DNA of 64,000 nt from Kiritimatiellota bacterium B12222 (GTDB taxonomy: Bacteria; Verrucomicrobiota; Kiritimatiellia; SS1-B-03-39; UBA6053). Numbering within the stretch: the stretch's first letter is position 1; each line of letters begins with the position of its first letter. The stretch spans positions 3,224,001 through 3,288,000 of the forward strand of contig CP120722.1 of the NCBI GenBank assembly GCA_029719485.1. The letters run 5' to 3'. The notes beneath the pieces are model-generated. The model saw nothing but the letters and a program-made list of their open reading frames with translations, made no database searches and was not told the origin of the DNA. The position numbers were made by a program, and so were the translations under genes. Shown piece after piece: positions 27,660 to 36,418 of this stretch.

Positions 27660-28961
27660 TTATTTTTCTTTAATCCCCACCTTCGTAATACCTTCAGGAC
27701 TTACGGTAAATGACATGTAGGGATCCATGGTGTAACTGTGGGTACATCCCTGTTTTACTTCCATGGATTTACGATCGTGTGGCACTTGATTGTACACAAT
27801 CCACACCCCGGATGGCGGACAGGTATAATCACCCAAATTCGCAATCAAATGAATTTTCGCCTGGGTACGTTTTACATGATATACCGGATCATAATAAGCC
27901 AAGGCTTCTGAATATTCAGGACGCCATCCTTTCATACGTCCCACCTCAACTCCCCCTAAATCACAACACCATGGAGACCAATTGTTGCAAGAGGTGACAT
28001 CGGGATCGATTCCTGCTCCCCACAATCCTTGCAAGCCTCCCTGACTGCCCCCATTACTTTCAAGATCACGACCATTCCATTCAGGAAGGCTCTTCACAAA
28101 TTCCAATGCGCGCATCACCCGCAAAGACATGTCATGAAAATAAGCCGTTTCTGGATCCGAATTTTCTTGTTTGTTAAAGGCGTAACCAGATGTTTTCTTT
28201 TTGAATTCAGCATAGTATTCGTCACTTTCCCCCAAGGTCATGCCATGCGCATTGATATTAAATGAAATCTCATCATGACGCCCTTTTGTGGGAGCCTTGT
28301 GTTTGTTTACGCCATAGCCATGGAAAGAGCATACGGCCTTTAAAGATCCAGGTTTTGCATCGGCAGGAATCGTCAAATATCCCGTCACGGGCATTGCGCC
28401 TGCGCAGGTGATGGTGACCGCATATATTTTCACTTGAGGATCTTGGCTCTCAAGTTCCACGCGATCAACGACCATGGGTACCGCGGCCAACTTTGCGCGC
28501 ATCCCCTCCCAAAATTCATCAAAATCTTCAGGTTCTTCAATCGGACGAAGCATTTCAGGAGACACTCCAGCACCTCCATCAAAATAAATATCATCCGTTT
28601 TCATTTTCCCCCAACTACTAACCAAACCTTGCAAGGGCGTACCATCCTCATCAAAAGCTTTCGCTTGCAAACGAATAAAGCCAGGATGATCCATACTGGT
28701 CACAATTTCTAGACCATCGGCACCCGCGATCCCTTCGCCTTTTTCCTCTCCACCACCATCAAAGCTCAAGGTCCACGTAATTTTTTTCCCAGCAACCGCT
28801 ACATCATCTTCAAGAATCCGAAGCAAAAATGTGATTTCTTCACCCGGCTCAAACAGGGCGACGTCTTTTACCGTCCCCCCCAGCAATGCAAAGTTACCCG
28901 CCTGCAATAAACTGCAGACACACATCATAATCAAACCAACGAATCGAACAGAAGAACGCAT
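27660..28961 (-). CDS. Secreted CE7-family acetyl esterase (acetylxylan esterase-like)
   Basis: A 433-residue alpha/beta hydrolase with a signal peptide (about 1-21). CE7 enzymes remove acetyl groups from xylo-oligosaccharides and cephalosporin C. The catalytic serine is in SNGGSQGGLQGLWG (GGSQGG is diagnostic). The aspartate falls in LGDYTCPPSG and the histidine in QGCTHSYTM. An N-terminal region of about 110 residues of beta-sandwich type precedes the hydrolase fold, longer than the minimal 320-residue enzyme. Single-gene unit with its own terminator. It fits a polysaccharide-degrading lifestyle with the beta-helix and LamG proteins nearby. Substrate is not determined. Confidence 0.92.
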   Translation of the reverse strand: MRSSVRFVGLIMMCVCSLLQAGNFALLGGTVKDVALFEPGEEITFLLRILEDDVAVAGKKITWTLSFDGGGEEKGEGIAGADGLEIVTSMDHPGFIRLQAKAFDEDGTPLQGLVSSWGKMKTDDIYFDGGAGVSPEMLRPIEEPEDFDEFWEGMRAKLAAVPMVVDRVELESQDPQVKIYAVTITCAGAMPVTGYLTIPADAKPGSLKAVCSFHGYGVNKHKAPTKGRHDEISFNINAHGMTLGESDEYYAEFKKKTSGYAFNKQENSDPETAYFHDMSLRVMRALEFVKSLPEWNGRDLESNGGSQGGLQGLWGAGIDPDVTSCNNWSPWCCDLGGVEVGRMKGWRPEYSEALAYYDPVYHVKRTQAKIHLIANLGDYTCPPSGVWIVYNQVPHDRKSMEVKQGCTHSYTMDPYMSFTVSPEGITKVGIKEK

Positions 28962-29343
28962 ATTTTTTACCTTTGGAGATGCTCCATTCCCTAGAGAATG
29001 AATCTAATTAAAAACCAGGGCACAAGTCAGATACCCTACACTTAAAACTTATTTTGAATTTACCTATCGTCAAACAAACGTATTCAGGTTGCAAGAATCC
29101 TTAGTACGCCTGTGTCAAAAATACAAGACCCGCGAATTGATGGATACAGTGGATTGAATTTTACTATCTAATGCTCCCAACAAAACACAGGACTAACCTC
29201 AACAATACCCATAACGAAGCCACAACCATACAGTCATGTGGAATTATCTCAAAAACATTACATATTCCATCACTGTAAAAAAATCACCCTCATAACCTAT
29301 AGTTTGTTTGTGACAAATGTCATTTATTTGTTAGGAAACACCT
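28962..29343. other. Divergent intergenic region between the esterase and pilT
   Basis: 382 bp with no supported gene. It must hold the promoters of both divergent genes. A 5-bp inverted repeat TGACA-AA-TGTCA (29311-29322) lies 22 bp before the pilT start and might be an operator. The pilT ribosome site TTAGGA is at 29331-29336. Confidence 0.5.
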
Positions 29344-30555
29344 ATGGTAATTTTAAATCGTTTGTTGCGTGAATTGATTGAAAAAGGGGGAAGCGATCTT
29401 CACCTCTCTTCAGAAAGACCTCCCATGTTTCGAGTGGATGGAGAAATGGTAAATTCGTCCATGTCCACTCAGTCCCATGCGGAAGTACATGAAATCTTAC
29501 GGGGGGTCATGGATACCCGAGCCTCTGATGAATTTACAGAATGTCGAGATACAGATTTCGCTTATGAAATTAAAGACCTGGCACGCTTTCGGGTAAATGT
29601 ATTCGAAGATCGGTATGGAATGGGTGGCGTATTTCGACAAATTCCGGGTGAAGTACTAACGGCAGAAAAATTAGGTCTCCCCGCCAGCGTGACCGACCTT
29701 TGCAATTTGTCCAAAGGACTGGTGTTAGTGACAGGCCCCACCGGAAGCGGAAAATCCACCACCTTGGCCGCCATGATCGATTATATTAATAAAAGGCAGT
29801 CCAAGCACATTATCACCATTGAAGACCCCATTGAATTTGTGCATCAGGACAAAAAATGCCTCATCAATCAAAGACAGATTAAAGACCATACCCGCAGTTT
29901 TTCCAAAGCCCTACGTGCCGCCCTCCGACAAGATCCCGACATCGTCATGGTGGGTGAAATGCGCGATTTGGAAACCATTGAAATCGCGCTGGAAACAGCA
30001 GAAACCGGCCACTTGGTGTTTGGCACCTTGCACACCACCACCGCGGCCAGTACCATGGACCGTATCATTGATGCCTTTCCCGCGAATCGTCAGAATCAGA
30101 TTCGATCCATGTTGTCGAATTCTTTAAAAGCCGTTATCGCTCAAACCTTGTGTAAAAAAACCAATGGAGGTCGCGTAGCCGCTCTGGAAATCCTGAAGGT
30201 CGATTTTGGAATGAGCGCCCTGATCCGCGATGGAAAAATCCATCAAATTCCTTCGGCCATGCAAGTGGGTGCCGCAAAAGGCATGGTTCTCTTAAACAAT
30301 GCGCTCTTAAGTTTAGTAAAAACAGGTACCATTGAAGCCGAAGAAGCATTTCTGAAAGCCGTAGACAAAGAGAGTCTCTTAAACACCTTCAAAAAAGAAA
30401 ACATCTCTACGGCATTTCTGTCCGACGCAACTGAAGCCGAACCTCAGAACACCACAGCCGCCCCTCCAGCACAACCGGTTACCTACGCGATCAAAAAAGA
30501 GCCCACACCCGACAAAAAGAAAAGGACCTTATTTGGGAAAAATGGATCGCACTAA
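29344..30555 (+). CDS. PilT/PilU-type twitching motility ATPase
   Basis: A 403-residue hexameric secretion ATPase that powers retraction of type IV pili. The N-terminal PAS-like part begins LLRELIEKGGSDLHLSSERPP. Walker A is GPTGSGKSTT, the Asp box and Walker B run from IITIEDPIEFVH to DIVMVGEMRDLETIE, and GHLVFGTLHTTTA carries the His box. The family's AIRNLIRE-like motif appears as the modified SALIRDGK, and the C-terminal region is longer than classical PilT, ending in a lysine-rich tail (KKEPTPDKKKRTLFGK). No other pilus genes are adjacent. PilU is a possible alternative name. Confidence 0.9.
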   Translation: MVILNRLLRELIEKGGSDLHLSSERPPMFRVDGEMVNSSMSTQSHAEVHEILRGVMDTRASDEFTECRDTDFAYEIKDLARFRVNVFEDRYGMGGVFRQIPGEVLTAEKLGLPASVTDLCNLSKGLVLVTGPTGSGKSTTLAAMIDYINKRQSKHIITIEDPIEFVHQDKKCLINQRQIKDHTRSFSKALRAALRQDPDIVMVGEMRDLETIEIALETAETGHLVFGTLHTTTAASTMDRIIDAFPANRQNQIRSMLSNSLKAVIAQTLCKKTNGGRVAALEILKVDFGMSALIRDGKIHQIPSAMQVGAAKGMVLLNNALLSLVKTGTIEAEEAFLKAVDKESLLNTFKKENISTAFLSDATEAEPQNTTAAPPAQPVTYAIKKEPTPDKKKRTLFGKNGSH

Positions 30556-30672
30556 GGAGCAAAACCCTTTCCACCTTTCATGACGTCATCATAGGAACCT
30601 CTGCCCTGCTCTATAGCCAAAGCTATTTACTTTTACATTGATTCCTCCCCCCGGCTCTGACAGAGTTTAGGG

Positions 30673-31362
30673 ATGAAACATAACAAAGTATTCACAGGAA
30701 TCTTGCTCTCCCTTTTGGGCGTTGGTTTAATGGCACACGCCTCAATGGTCGTTGCGCAGTATGACTTCCCGGGAGATCAAGGGGTCAGTCTCCCTTCAGC
30801 CAGTACCGATACCGATACAACTTCAACCGCGAGTGGATTGAGTTTAGGCGCAGGCTTGCCCACCACAGGCGGAAGTCCAAGCGGCATCAGCATCGTCACC
30901 GGGAATCCCGTCAATGCCTTGTTTTTACGAAACACCAACAACAGTACAGAAGCGTACGCAATGTCTGCTGAGAGGTACATCACCTTCACCATCACTCCAA
31001 ACGAAACCCTCAGCTTCACCTCACTTGCCTTTGAATATTATCGAGACAGCGAAACCTCTGCAAACCAATATTCCCTGCGCAGTAGTGCCGATACCTACGG
31101 CTCAACCATCGCAAACGGGAGCATGACGGGCACCGGTAGCTTCACCCCGGCCTCCATCGATTTATCCTCAACCCTGAATCTTCAAAATGTGTCCACGGCG
31201 ACCACCTTCAGACTGTATATATGGGGCGCGGGCGACACGGGAAAAATTTCTCGTTACGACAACATTCAACTTTTAGCTATACCTGAACCCTCAAGTGTAC
31301 TCATGCTTGGACTAGGGTTCATCTTCGTGGGGGTCACCATGCGTCGTCGGAGCTCTAGATAA
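30673..31362 (+). CDS. PEP-CTERM sorting-signal surface protein
   Basis: A 229-residue exported protein. It has an N-terminal signal peptide (about 1-28) and a Ser/Thr-rich beta-type body. The tripartite sorting tail is IPEPSSV, one hydrophobic helix and MRRRSSR. The exosortase at 55.9 kb would cut at or near the PEP motif and attach or release the protein at the cell surface. The body (about 35-200) resembles no named domain I can identify, though FTITPNETLSFTSLAFEYYRD suggests a beta-sandwich common in PEP-CTERM proteins. A polysaccharide deacetylase gene follows 28 bp later. Confidence 0.88.
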   Translation: MKHNKVFTGILLSLLGVGLMAHASMVVAQYDFPGDQGVSLPSASTDTDTTSTASGLSLGAGLPTTGGSPSGISIVTGNPVNALFLRNTNNSTEAYAMSAERYITFTITPNETLSFTSLAFEYYRDSETSANQYSLRSSADTYGSTIANGSMTGTGSFTPASIDLSSTLNLQNVSTATTFRLYIWGAGDTGKISRYDNIQLLAIPEPSSVLMLGLGFIFVGVTMRRRSSR

Positions 31363-31390
31363 GGGAGCTCCCCCTACAACAGGTAGATTG

Positions 31391-32371
31391 ATGGAACTGT
31401 ATAAAATTATTTTAGGCCTTGTTTTCCTTTCAGCTACAGTAGTGATTGCTGCAGATGAGTGGGGAAATACTCAAATTGCAAAATGGAAAAATGATAAAGC
31501 CTGCGCCTTTATCCTCATGTTTGATGACAGCTCCACCACCCATGTAACCACCGTTTTTCCGGAGTTAGTGAAACGTAATCTTACCGCGACATTTTACATT
31601 AATCCTGAACGCAATCACTATGTGGCGAACAAAGAATTCTGGGAGAAAACCGTTCCCGAAGCAGGCTTTGAATTAGGCAACCATACCCTCACCCACAAAG
31701 GCGGTGACACTCCTGACGAGGTCAAGCAAGAGATCCTTTCCTGTAATGAAGTGATTCGGGACCTCACCCCAACGGATCCTTGGCCACGGTTAATTACCTT
31801 TGCCAAACCTGGCGGATTAAAAGAGGGACGTTGGCCTCTGAGTGCAGAAGAACAATCCGACTTTCTTGCCGACAATCTTTTAATTATCCGCCCCGGATTT
31901 GGAGGTCGCGGCGCTCAAATTGCGTTCAAAACCGGAGACGAAATGCTCGCCCATGTCGATAAAGCTGTCCAAGACGGCAGCATGGAATGCATCATCTTTC
32001 ATGGCGTAGGCGGTGACTGGATTTTCGTACCGACCGAGGAATTCACCACCCTTCTCGACGGACTCGGTGAACGCCAAGATCAAGTATGGGTCACCCACCA
32101 TATCTCCGCATATAAATACCGTGCCGAAAGAGATGCTGCATCCATCAACGTGCTCAGTCAAACCGATACCCACCTCACTTTAGAATTGAGCACCTCTCTT
32201 GACCCTGCCTTATACAACGAAGCCCTCAGCTTAAAAACCAAGGTTCCTCAGAGCTGGAAAAAAGTACAGGTCGTTCAAGGTGACGCCGTAACCGAAGTCG
32301 ACGCTCACCAGGGAATCGTCCTCTATGACGCCCTTCCCGGTTCCGAGCCCATCACCCTCACTCGAAAATAA
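31391..32371 (+). CDS. Secreted polysaccharide deacetylase (NodB-like, CE4)
   Basis: A 326-residue protein with a signal peptide (about 1-20) and a NodB-type (CE4) deacetylase domain at about 30-230. The metal residues are visible in LMFDDSSTTH (the Asp pair) and GNHTLTHKGG (the two histidines). The last 90 residues form a separate beta region (LTLELSTSLDP). The frame extends to a TTG at 31388, but the ATG at 31391 is the better start, with AGGT upstream. CE4 enzymes remove N-acetyl or O-acetyl groups from glycans such as chitin, peptidoglycan or exopolysaccharide. Which one applies here is not known. Confidence 0.9.
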   Translation: MELYKIILGLVFLSATVVIAADEWGNTQIAKWKNDKACAFILMFDDSSTTHVTTVFPELVKRNLTATFYINPERNHYVANKEFWEKTVPEAGFELGNHTLTHKGGDTPDEVKQEILSCNEVIRDLTPTDPWPRLITFAKPGGLKEGRWPLSAEEQSDFLADNLLIIRPGFGGRGAQIAFKTGDEMLAHVDKAVQDGSMECIIFHGVGGDWIFVPTEEFTTLLDGLGERQDQVWVTHHISAYKYRAERDAASINVLSQTDTHLTLELSTSLDPALYNEALSLKTKVPQSWKKVQVVQGDAVTEVDAHQGIVLYDALPGSEPITLTRK

Positions 32372-32553
32372 ACGCACATCCATTCACGGTCCCTTAGCCT
32401 TTGTTTCATTGCGGGAACTCGTATCGCAGTAGCTCCCTCCACCCCAAATGCCGTCCCTGAACACGTCCCTGCAACTTTATTCATTTTTCAACTTGCTAAA
32501 GACATATAGAATATGATTTATCGCAATTGTAACTATCGAGTTAGGTTTTAGCG

Positions 32554-32707
32554 ATACGGTTAAGAAACCCCGTGAGATTCGGGGACAGTTGCGCTGCTGT
32601 ATCCGGCTACGAATTCCCAGTTGCCAATTCCAATACGGGTTGAGATCCGTGTAGGGGTGAAGGCGGGAAGGAGGTTTGAAGCCGGGAGTCAGAATATTTG
32701 GCCGTAT
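32554..32707 (+). ncRNA. Cobalamin riboswitch (AdoCbl/B12 element)
   Basis: The 5' leader holds the conserved cobalamin aptamer. P1 closes with ATACGG (32554-32559) and CCGTAT (32702-32707). P3 is CCCC-GTGAGATT-CGGGG with the invariant GTGA; the core GACAGTTGCGCTGCTGTA follows; then the CCAGTTGCC segment, and the 3' box GCCGGGAGTCAGAA near 32681-32694. It is in sense orientation 135 bp before the three-gene surface-protein operon starting at 32843. When B12 is bound it should shut the operon off. The match to the family consensus is strong, including order and spacing of the conserved blocks. Confidence 0.95.
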
Positions 32708-32807
32708 TGTTCTCATTCGTTCGGCGGCGAGTGTCGTGGAACGATAAAACTTCATCGCGAAAATGAAGAATGAGGGTAAGACGATCGCCCCGTGGGCGTT
32801 GGTTCGA

Positions 32808-32838
32808 ATCCCTTGACGAACATATAACTATAAGGGAT
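32808..32838 (+). promoter_or_regulatory. Ribosome-site sequestering stem (riboswitch expression platform)
   Basis: ATCCCTT (32808-32814) is perfectly complementary to AAGGGAT (32832-32838), the Shine-Dalgarno region of the ATG at 32843. An overlapping alternative hairpin GTTCG/CGAAC (32802-32806 with 32817-32821) holds the anti-Shine-Dalgarno in its loop. Two exclusive structures over one ribosome site are what a translational riboswitch needs. Upstream hairpins (32712-32718 with 32768-32774; 32750-32755 with 32763-32768) connect it to the aptamer. Confidence 0.7.
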
Positions 32839-32842
32839 CATC

Positions 32843-33922
32843 ATGATCAAAACCCGCTTCTATTTGAAGTCTGGGCGCGCCTCTTTGCTCGCCCTCGCCT
32901 CCTGTATTCTCACCTCAAGCCCTCTGTTTGGCTTGGAGCTCGAACGCTCTTCCCTCACCGGCCTGTCTCCGCAAGGAGGATTTACGGCCTATCAAAACCA
33001 GATTCACTACTGGACCGCATCGGATGGTTATCTCATTTACGATGTGACCAGCGCGCAAACGCAAACCATCGGTTTTCCAGAAAATGGTGTTCGCAGTAAC
33101 GGTTTCGGAGATGCCTTTGGTGTCTATGATTCAGCCAGCAATCTCTTCTACGCCGCAACCCTCTACGGCACGTCCGACAGTAATATTTATGCCTACAATC
33201 ACTCTACAGGGAGCTGGAACACCTCCGGCCCCGAAGGCGTGACCATCGTAAACGCCTATGGTGGCAAATCCCAAAATGGCCAACTCTACATTTCGGGATT
33301 AGCGGAACCCTGGAACGGATCCTACGGGCAAGATAATTATATCTTTGCCTACGATCATACCGCAACCGTCGGCGGCGAAGATCCGAGACACGACACCTTG
33401 ATTCAAACCGCAGGAAACTCCGCGGATCTTGCCATCGCTTCCAATGGAGATACCTACTACGCGAGTTACTCAACCAATGTGCTCTACAAATGGTCTGGAG
33501 ATCAAATAGCCTCAGTGACCGACGATCTCTACGCGCCAGATGCCATCGACAATTTCCTGACCTTAGCTGATGCCTCTGAAACCTGGACCCTCCCCGGAAG
33601 TGGCAATGGACTTGCCGTGGATGAGGGAGGAAATGTATTTTTTGCGGTGAATGACAGTATGGATTTTAGCCATACCCTCGGCATGCTCGATGCCAGCGCG
33701 CCCAACGGGTATCAAGTACTCGCCAGTTCCTCCGGTTACGCAGACTGGTATGGCAGTATTTCTGTTGATGGTGATTTTACCGAAGGTGACCCTCTGTATT
33801 TCTCCCCCGGCTGGGGATCTGATCTCGAACAACTCATCTCGATACCGGAACCCTCTACTCTCACTTTGGCGTTCATCGTGATTGTCGCAGGTTTCATTTT
33901 CAAACGAAAACATCAACGCTGA
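32843..33922 (+). CDS. PEP-CTERM surface protein, beta-propeller-like, under B12 riboswitch control
   Basis: A 359-residue exported protein: signal peptide (about 1-35), a body of repeated short beta units (YDSASNLFYAATLYG, GQLYISGLAEPW, GDTYYASYSTNVLYKW, GGNVFFAVNDSM), and a C-terminal IPEPSTL-helix-KRKHQR sorting tail. The unit pattern resembles a beta-propeller. In Bacteroidetes, BtuG is a surface beta-propeller that captures B12; a similar job here is inferred from fold-like pattern and riboswitch control, not shown by clear sequence identity. The gene heads a three-gene operon; its stop overlaps the next start (TGATG). The sorting tail would place it on the outside of the cell. Confidence 0.82.
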   Translation: MIKTRFYLKSGRASLLALASCILTSSPLFGLELERSSLTGLSPQGGFTAYQNQIHYWTASDGYLIYDVTSAQTQTIGFPENGVRSNGFGDAFGVYDSASNLFYAATLYGTSDSNIYAYNHSTGSWNTSGPEGVTIVNAYGGKSQNGQLYISGLAEPWNGSYGQDNYIFAYDHTATVGGEDPRHDTLIQTAGNSADLAIASNGDTYYASYSTNVLYKWSGDQIASVTDDLYAPDAIDNFLTLADASETWTLPGSGNGLAVDEGGNVFFAVNDSMDFSHTLGMLDASAPNGYQVLASSSGYADWYGSISVDGDFTEGDPLYFSPGWGSDLEQLISIPEPSTLTLAFIVIVAGFIFKRKHQR

Positions 33923-35295
33923 TGAAACACTTTACCCTTTGGGGCGTCTGGGCATTTTGTGCCTGGGCGACCTGTCTGTGTGCCCAAGAATTGCCCGGGG
34001 AGACCTCTCCGGGCACCGGTCCCTATTCTCTACCCCTCGACGATCCGGACAACAGCTACGACGCCCCGATTCCGGGCTTCGTCGGTCCGGATGGCAACGG
34101 AAATGCCAGCTTGAACGATGGATATGGCTCGGTTTCAAATCCAAATAATTATCTCAATCCCCTCTTCTTTGACTGGGCGGATACTGTGGTCGACTACAGC
34201 CCCTTCAATTACGATGCCATGTATGACTATTCCCCTGATTTTGTGAATCCGCAAAACACTTTGGGACCCGTCACTGGTGATGTGTTTGACGTCGCTTCTC
34301 TCGGCGACATGACCCAACAGGAAATCAATGACTGGAATGCCGATCCCGAAAATGCTCCCGGCCCCGGCTCTCTGACCATTTCATTTTCAACCCCCATTCA
34401 AAATCGATCTGGCGCGGATTTTACCATTTTTGAAAATGGCTTTGTCTCCAATTACACCACCCCTTCAGGAACCGTAGCCGGAGAATTTTGGGCGGAACTC
34501 GCCTACGTGGAGGTCTCTCAAAATGGCGTGGATTTTTATCGTTTTGATTCCGTTTCCACTACCGACTCAGCTGTCGGCCCTTACGGAACCCTTGATCAAA
34601 CTCAGGTGTACAACCTTGCCGGCAAACACGCCAATGCCTATGGCGATTCATGGGGCACCCCTTTTGATCTCTCCGACATTGGTCTCGACGCCATTCAATA
34701 TATCCGTGTAGTAGACATCCCGGGTTCAGGTTCTTTTCAAGATGCTTCGGGTGATGCGATTTATGATGGATGGTATACTTGGGGTTCCGGCGGTGCAGAC
34801 ATTGAAGCTTTTGGAGCCATCTCCACCGACATGACTTACGAAAACTGGCCTCAACTACAAGCCCTCGACCCTGAAGAGCGTGGACCCGAAGATGATCCCG
34901 ACGGAGATGGCATTCCCAACCTCATCGAATATGCCTTCGCCACCCTTCCCTGGGAAGCCGATGCCGAACAAGCCCGACTCAACCTAAATCTAGACAGCAA
35001 TGGCAGTGAGATCATACCCGTTTTAAGTTTTGTACGGGACGAGCGTCTGGTGGATATCACCTACGAACTGCAAACCACCACAGATCTCACCCCACCCATC
35101 AGCTGGCACCCCATCGCCACAGCCCGTAATGGCGCTCCTTTGCAGGCAGAATCCTCAAGAGACTTAGAAATATCAGAGAGCTCTCATAGCGAAATTGCAA
35201 GCATCGGGGTGTTTCGTGACGTTGAAATTCGAGATGTAGACGCCGCCTCAAGCTCTCCACACTTTTACCGTGTCCACATCTCCTTCACCCCATGA
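33922..35295 (+). CDS. Secreted protein of the B12 locus with calcium-loop-like C-terminal module
   Basis: A 457-residue protein with a signal peptide (about 1-21). Residues about 30-305 form a long beta-rich domain with characteristic elements SYDAPIPGFVG, LGPVTGDVFDVASLGD, ADFTIFENGF, AYVEVSQNG, and YIRVVDIPGSG. To my recollection, such domains recur in surface proteins of cobalamin-riboswitch loci. At about 325 a DPDGDGIPNLIEYAF loop resembles a thrombospondin type-3 or dockerin-like calcium loop, followed by a beta domain ending FYRVHISF. The ATG overlaps the previous stop and the next gene starts in its stop (ATGA), so expression is coupled. A role in cobalamin capture is inferred. Confidence 0.78.
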   Translation: MKHFTLWGVWAFCAWATCLCAQELPGETSPGTGPYSLPLDDPDNSYDAPIPGFVGPDGNGNASLNDGYGSVSNPNNYLNPLFFDWADTVVDYSPFNYDAMYDYSPDFVNPQNTLGPVTGDVFDVASLGDMTQQEINDWNADPENAPGPGSLTISFSTPIQNRSGADFTIFENGFVSNYTTPSGTVAGEFWAELAYVEVSQNGVDFYRFDSVSTTDSAVGPYGTLDQTQVYNLAGKHANAYGDSWGTPFDLSDIGLDAIQYIRVVDIPGSGSFQDASGDAIYDGWYTWGSGGADIEAFGAISTDMTYENWPQLQALDPEERGPEDDPDGDGIPNLIEYAFATLPWEADAEQARLNLNLDSNGSEIIPVLSFVRDERLVDITYELQTTTDLTPPISWHPIATARNGAPLQAESSRDLEISESSHSEIASIGVFRDVEIRDVDAASSSPHFYRVHISFTP

Positions 35296-36116
35296 AAGCT
35301 TCAGGATCAAAATCCCATGCCGCTTTTACGCTGATTGAAATGTTAGTGGTCATCAGTGTGATCACCCTCTTGTGTGCCCTGTTTACCGGAGGTTTAGCAC
35401 GTGCACGTCAAAAGGCCATGGCCATACAGAGCACGAGCAACCTCCACCAACTCACCCTCGCAAATCTTGCCTATGCCATCGATCACGGCCACTATGCCCC
35501 AGTGGCCAACCGCAACAACACCATCCGTTGGTGTGGAGGCAAAAGCTCTGAGGGCATCTTTGACCCAACTTTGGGATATATGGCCGATTATTTGGGCCCC
35601 TCTCGACGGGTAACGGCCTGTCCTTTATTCACCAAAATGTTGGGAGGTCCCAGCGCCTTCGAACTCGGGACGGGAGGCTACGGCTACAACGATAATTACA
35701 TCGGAGGACGACCCGAAGGGCAGTCGGGTGGTAAAAGTGCCTGGAAAGCCAATGGGGACCGTGTTTCCGCTACCCCCCTCATGATCACCCAACCTACGAA
35801 AACGGTGATGTTCACCACCTCGGCTTACGCCAATGGTGATGCCCTACAGGAATATCCCTATTCGCATCCGCCCTATTGGGATTTCGGCACCGGCATTCCC
35901 AATTCATGGAATATCCGTCCTTCACCCAGCACGCATTTTCGATTTGGAGGATACGCGCTGGTGGGCTGGTGTGATGGACACATCACCAAAGAACCCTACA
36001 GCCTACGTGATACCGGTTACAATCCCCATCATGGCGACGCAGACGCCCATACACTCGGCTGGTTTGGTCCAGATGAAAACAATGGATACTGGAACACTCA
36101 GAAAATAGCGCGCTAA
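35292..36116 (+). CDS. Pseudopilin-like protein (prepilin N-terminus, H-x-DG-type tail)
   Basis: A 274-residue protein that begins with a prepilin signature: FTLIEMLVVISVITLL with the Phe after the peptidase site and the Glu at +5, then a hydrophobic helix. The rest is like the large secreted pseudopilins common in PVC bacteria, with a His followed by a DG near the C-terminus (HFRFGGYALVGWCDGH). The classical spacing is nine residues; here it is twelve. It is the third gene of the riboswitch-controlled operon and overlaps the second by 4 bp. The pseudopilin could help move or hold a surface complex; this is inference. PilT at 29.3 kb is the nearest related gene. Confidence 0.85.
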   Translation: MKASGSKSHAAFTLIEMLVVISVITLLCALFTGGLARARQKAMAIQSTSNLHQLTLANLAYAIDHGHYAPVANRNNTIRWCGGKSSEGIFDPTLGYMADYLGPSRRVTACPLFTKMLGGPSAFELGTGGYGYNDNYIGGRPEGQSGGKSAWKANGDRVSATPLMITQPTKTVMFTTSAYANGDALQEYPYSHPPYWDFGTGIPNSWNIRPSPSTHFRFGGYALVGWCDGHITKEPYSLRDTGYNPHHGDADAHTLGWFGPDENNGYWNTQKIAR

Positions 36117-36418
36117 GAAAGAGCGTAAGGAGAACCTTATACCTCCCCCCCTTTTTTTCATCCCATAGTCATATTTCAGAAAACGACGGACATAATGGAT
36201 TTGGTTCCAAATCATTGGCTGACATTTTTCTTCACTATCCTTTGACGGAGTAGCATCTTTACAGGGACATCAGCCCACCTGATTCATTGCGAAATACGGC
36301 CAAAAACAGACTAGATACAAGAGCCCATGTTGAACACATTTTGACAACATCCCCGGTCATCTCGCGTGAACACCTTGTGAAGCTTTTTTACTTGTTACCA
36401 CCCTGTACTAGGAAAGTT
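36117..36418. other. Intergenic region upstream of the nucleoside hydrolase genes
   Basis: 302 bp. A weak hairpin (36126-36130 with 36135-36139) followed by a T-run at 36152-36158 may end the B12 operon. An inverted repeat GATTTGG-TT-CCAAATC (36198-36213) is a good operator candidate for the gene at 36419. The open frame extends upstream to 36287, but that extension lacks a signal peptide and the ribosome site AGGAAAG is directly before the ATG at 36419. Confidence 0.45.

Noticed and set aside
30580..30589. Perfect palindrome ATGACGTCAT between pilT and the PEP-CTERM gene
   Set aside because: A single 10-bp palindrome without a second site or a known regulator family; could be chance.
32798..32821. 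tRNA T-arm-like sequence GGTTCGAATCCC
   Set aside because: The T-stem does not pair (two mismatches of five), no D-arm or anticodon arm is found upstream, and the segment is better explained as part of the riboswitch expression platform.
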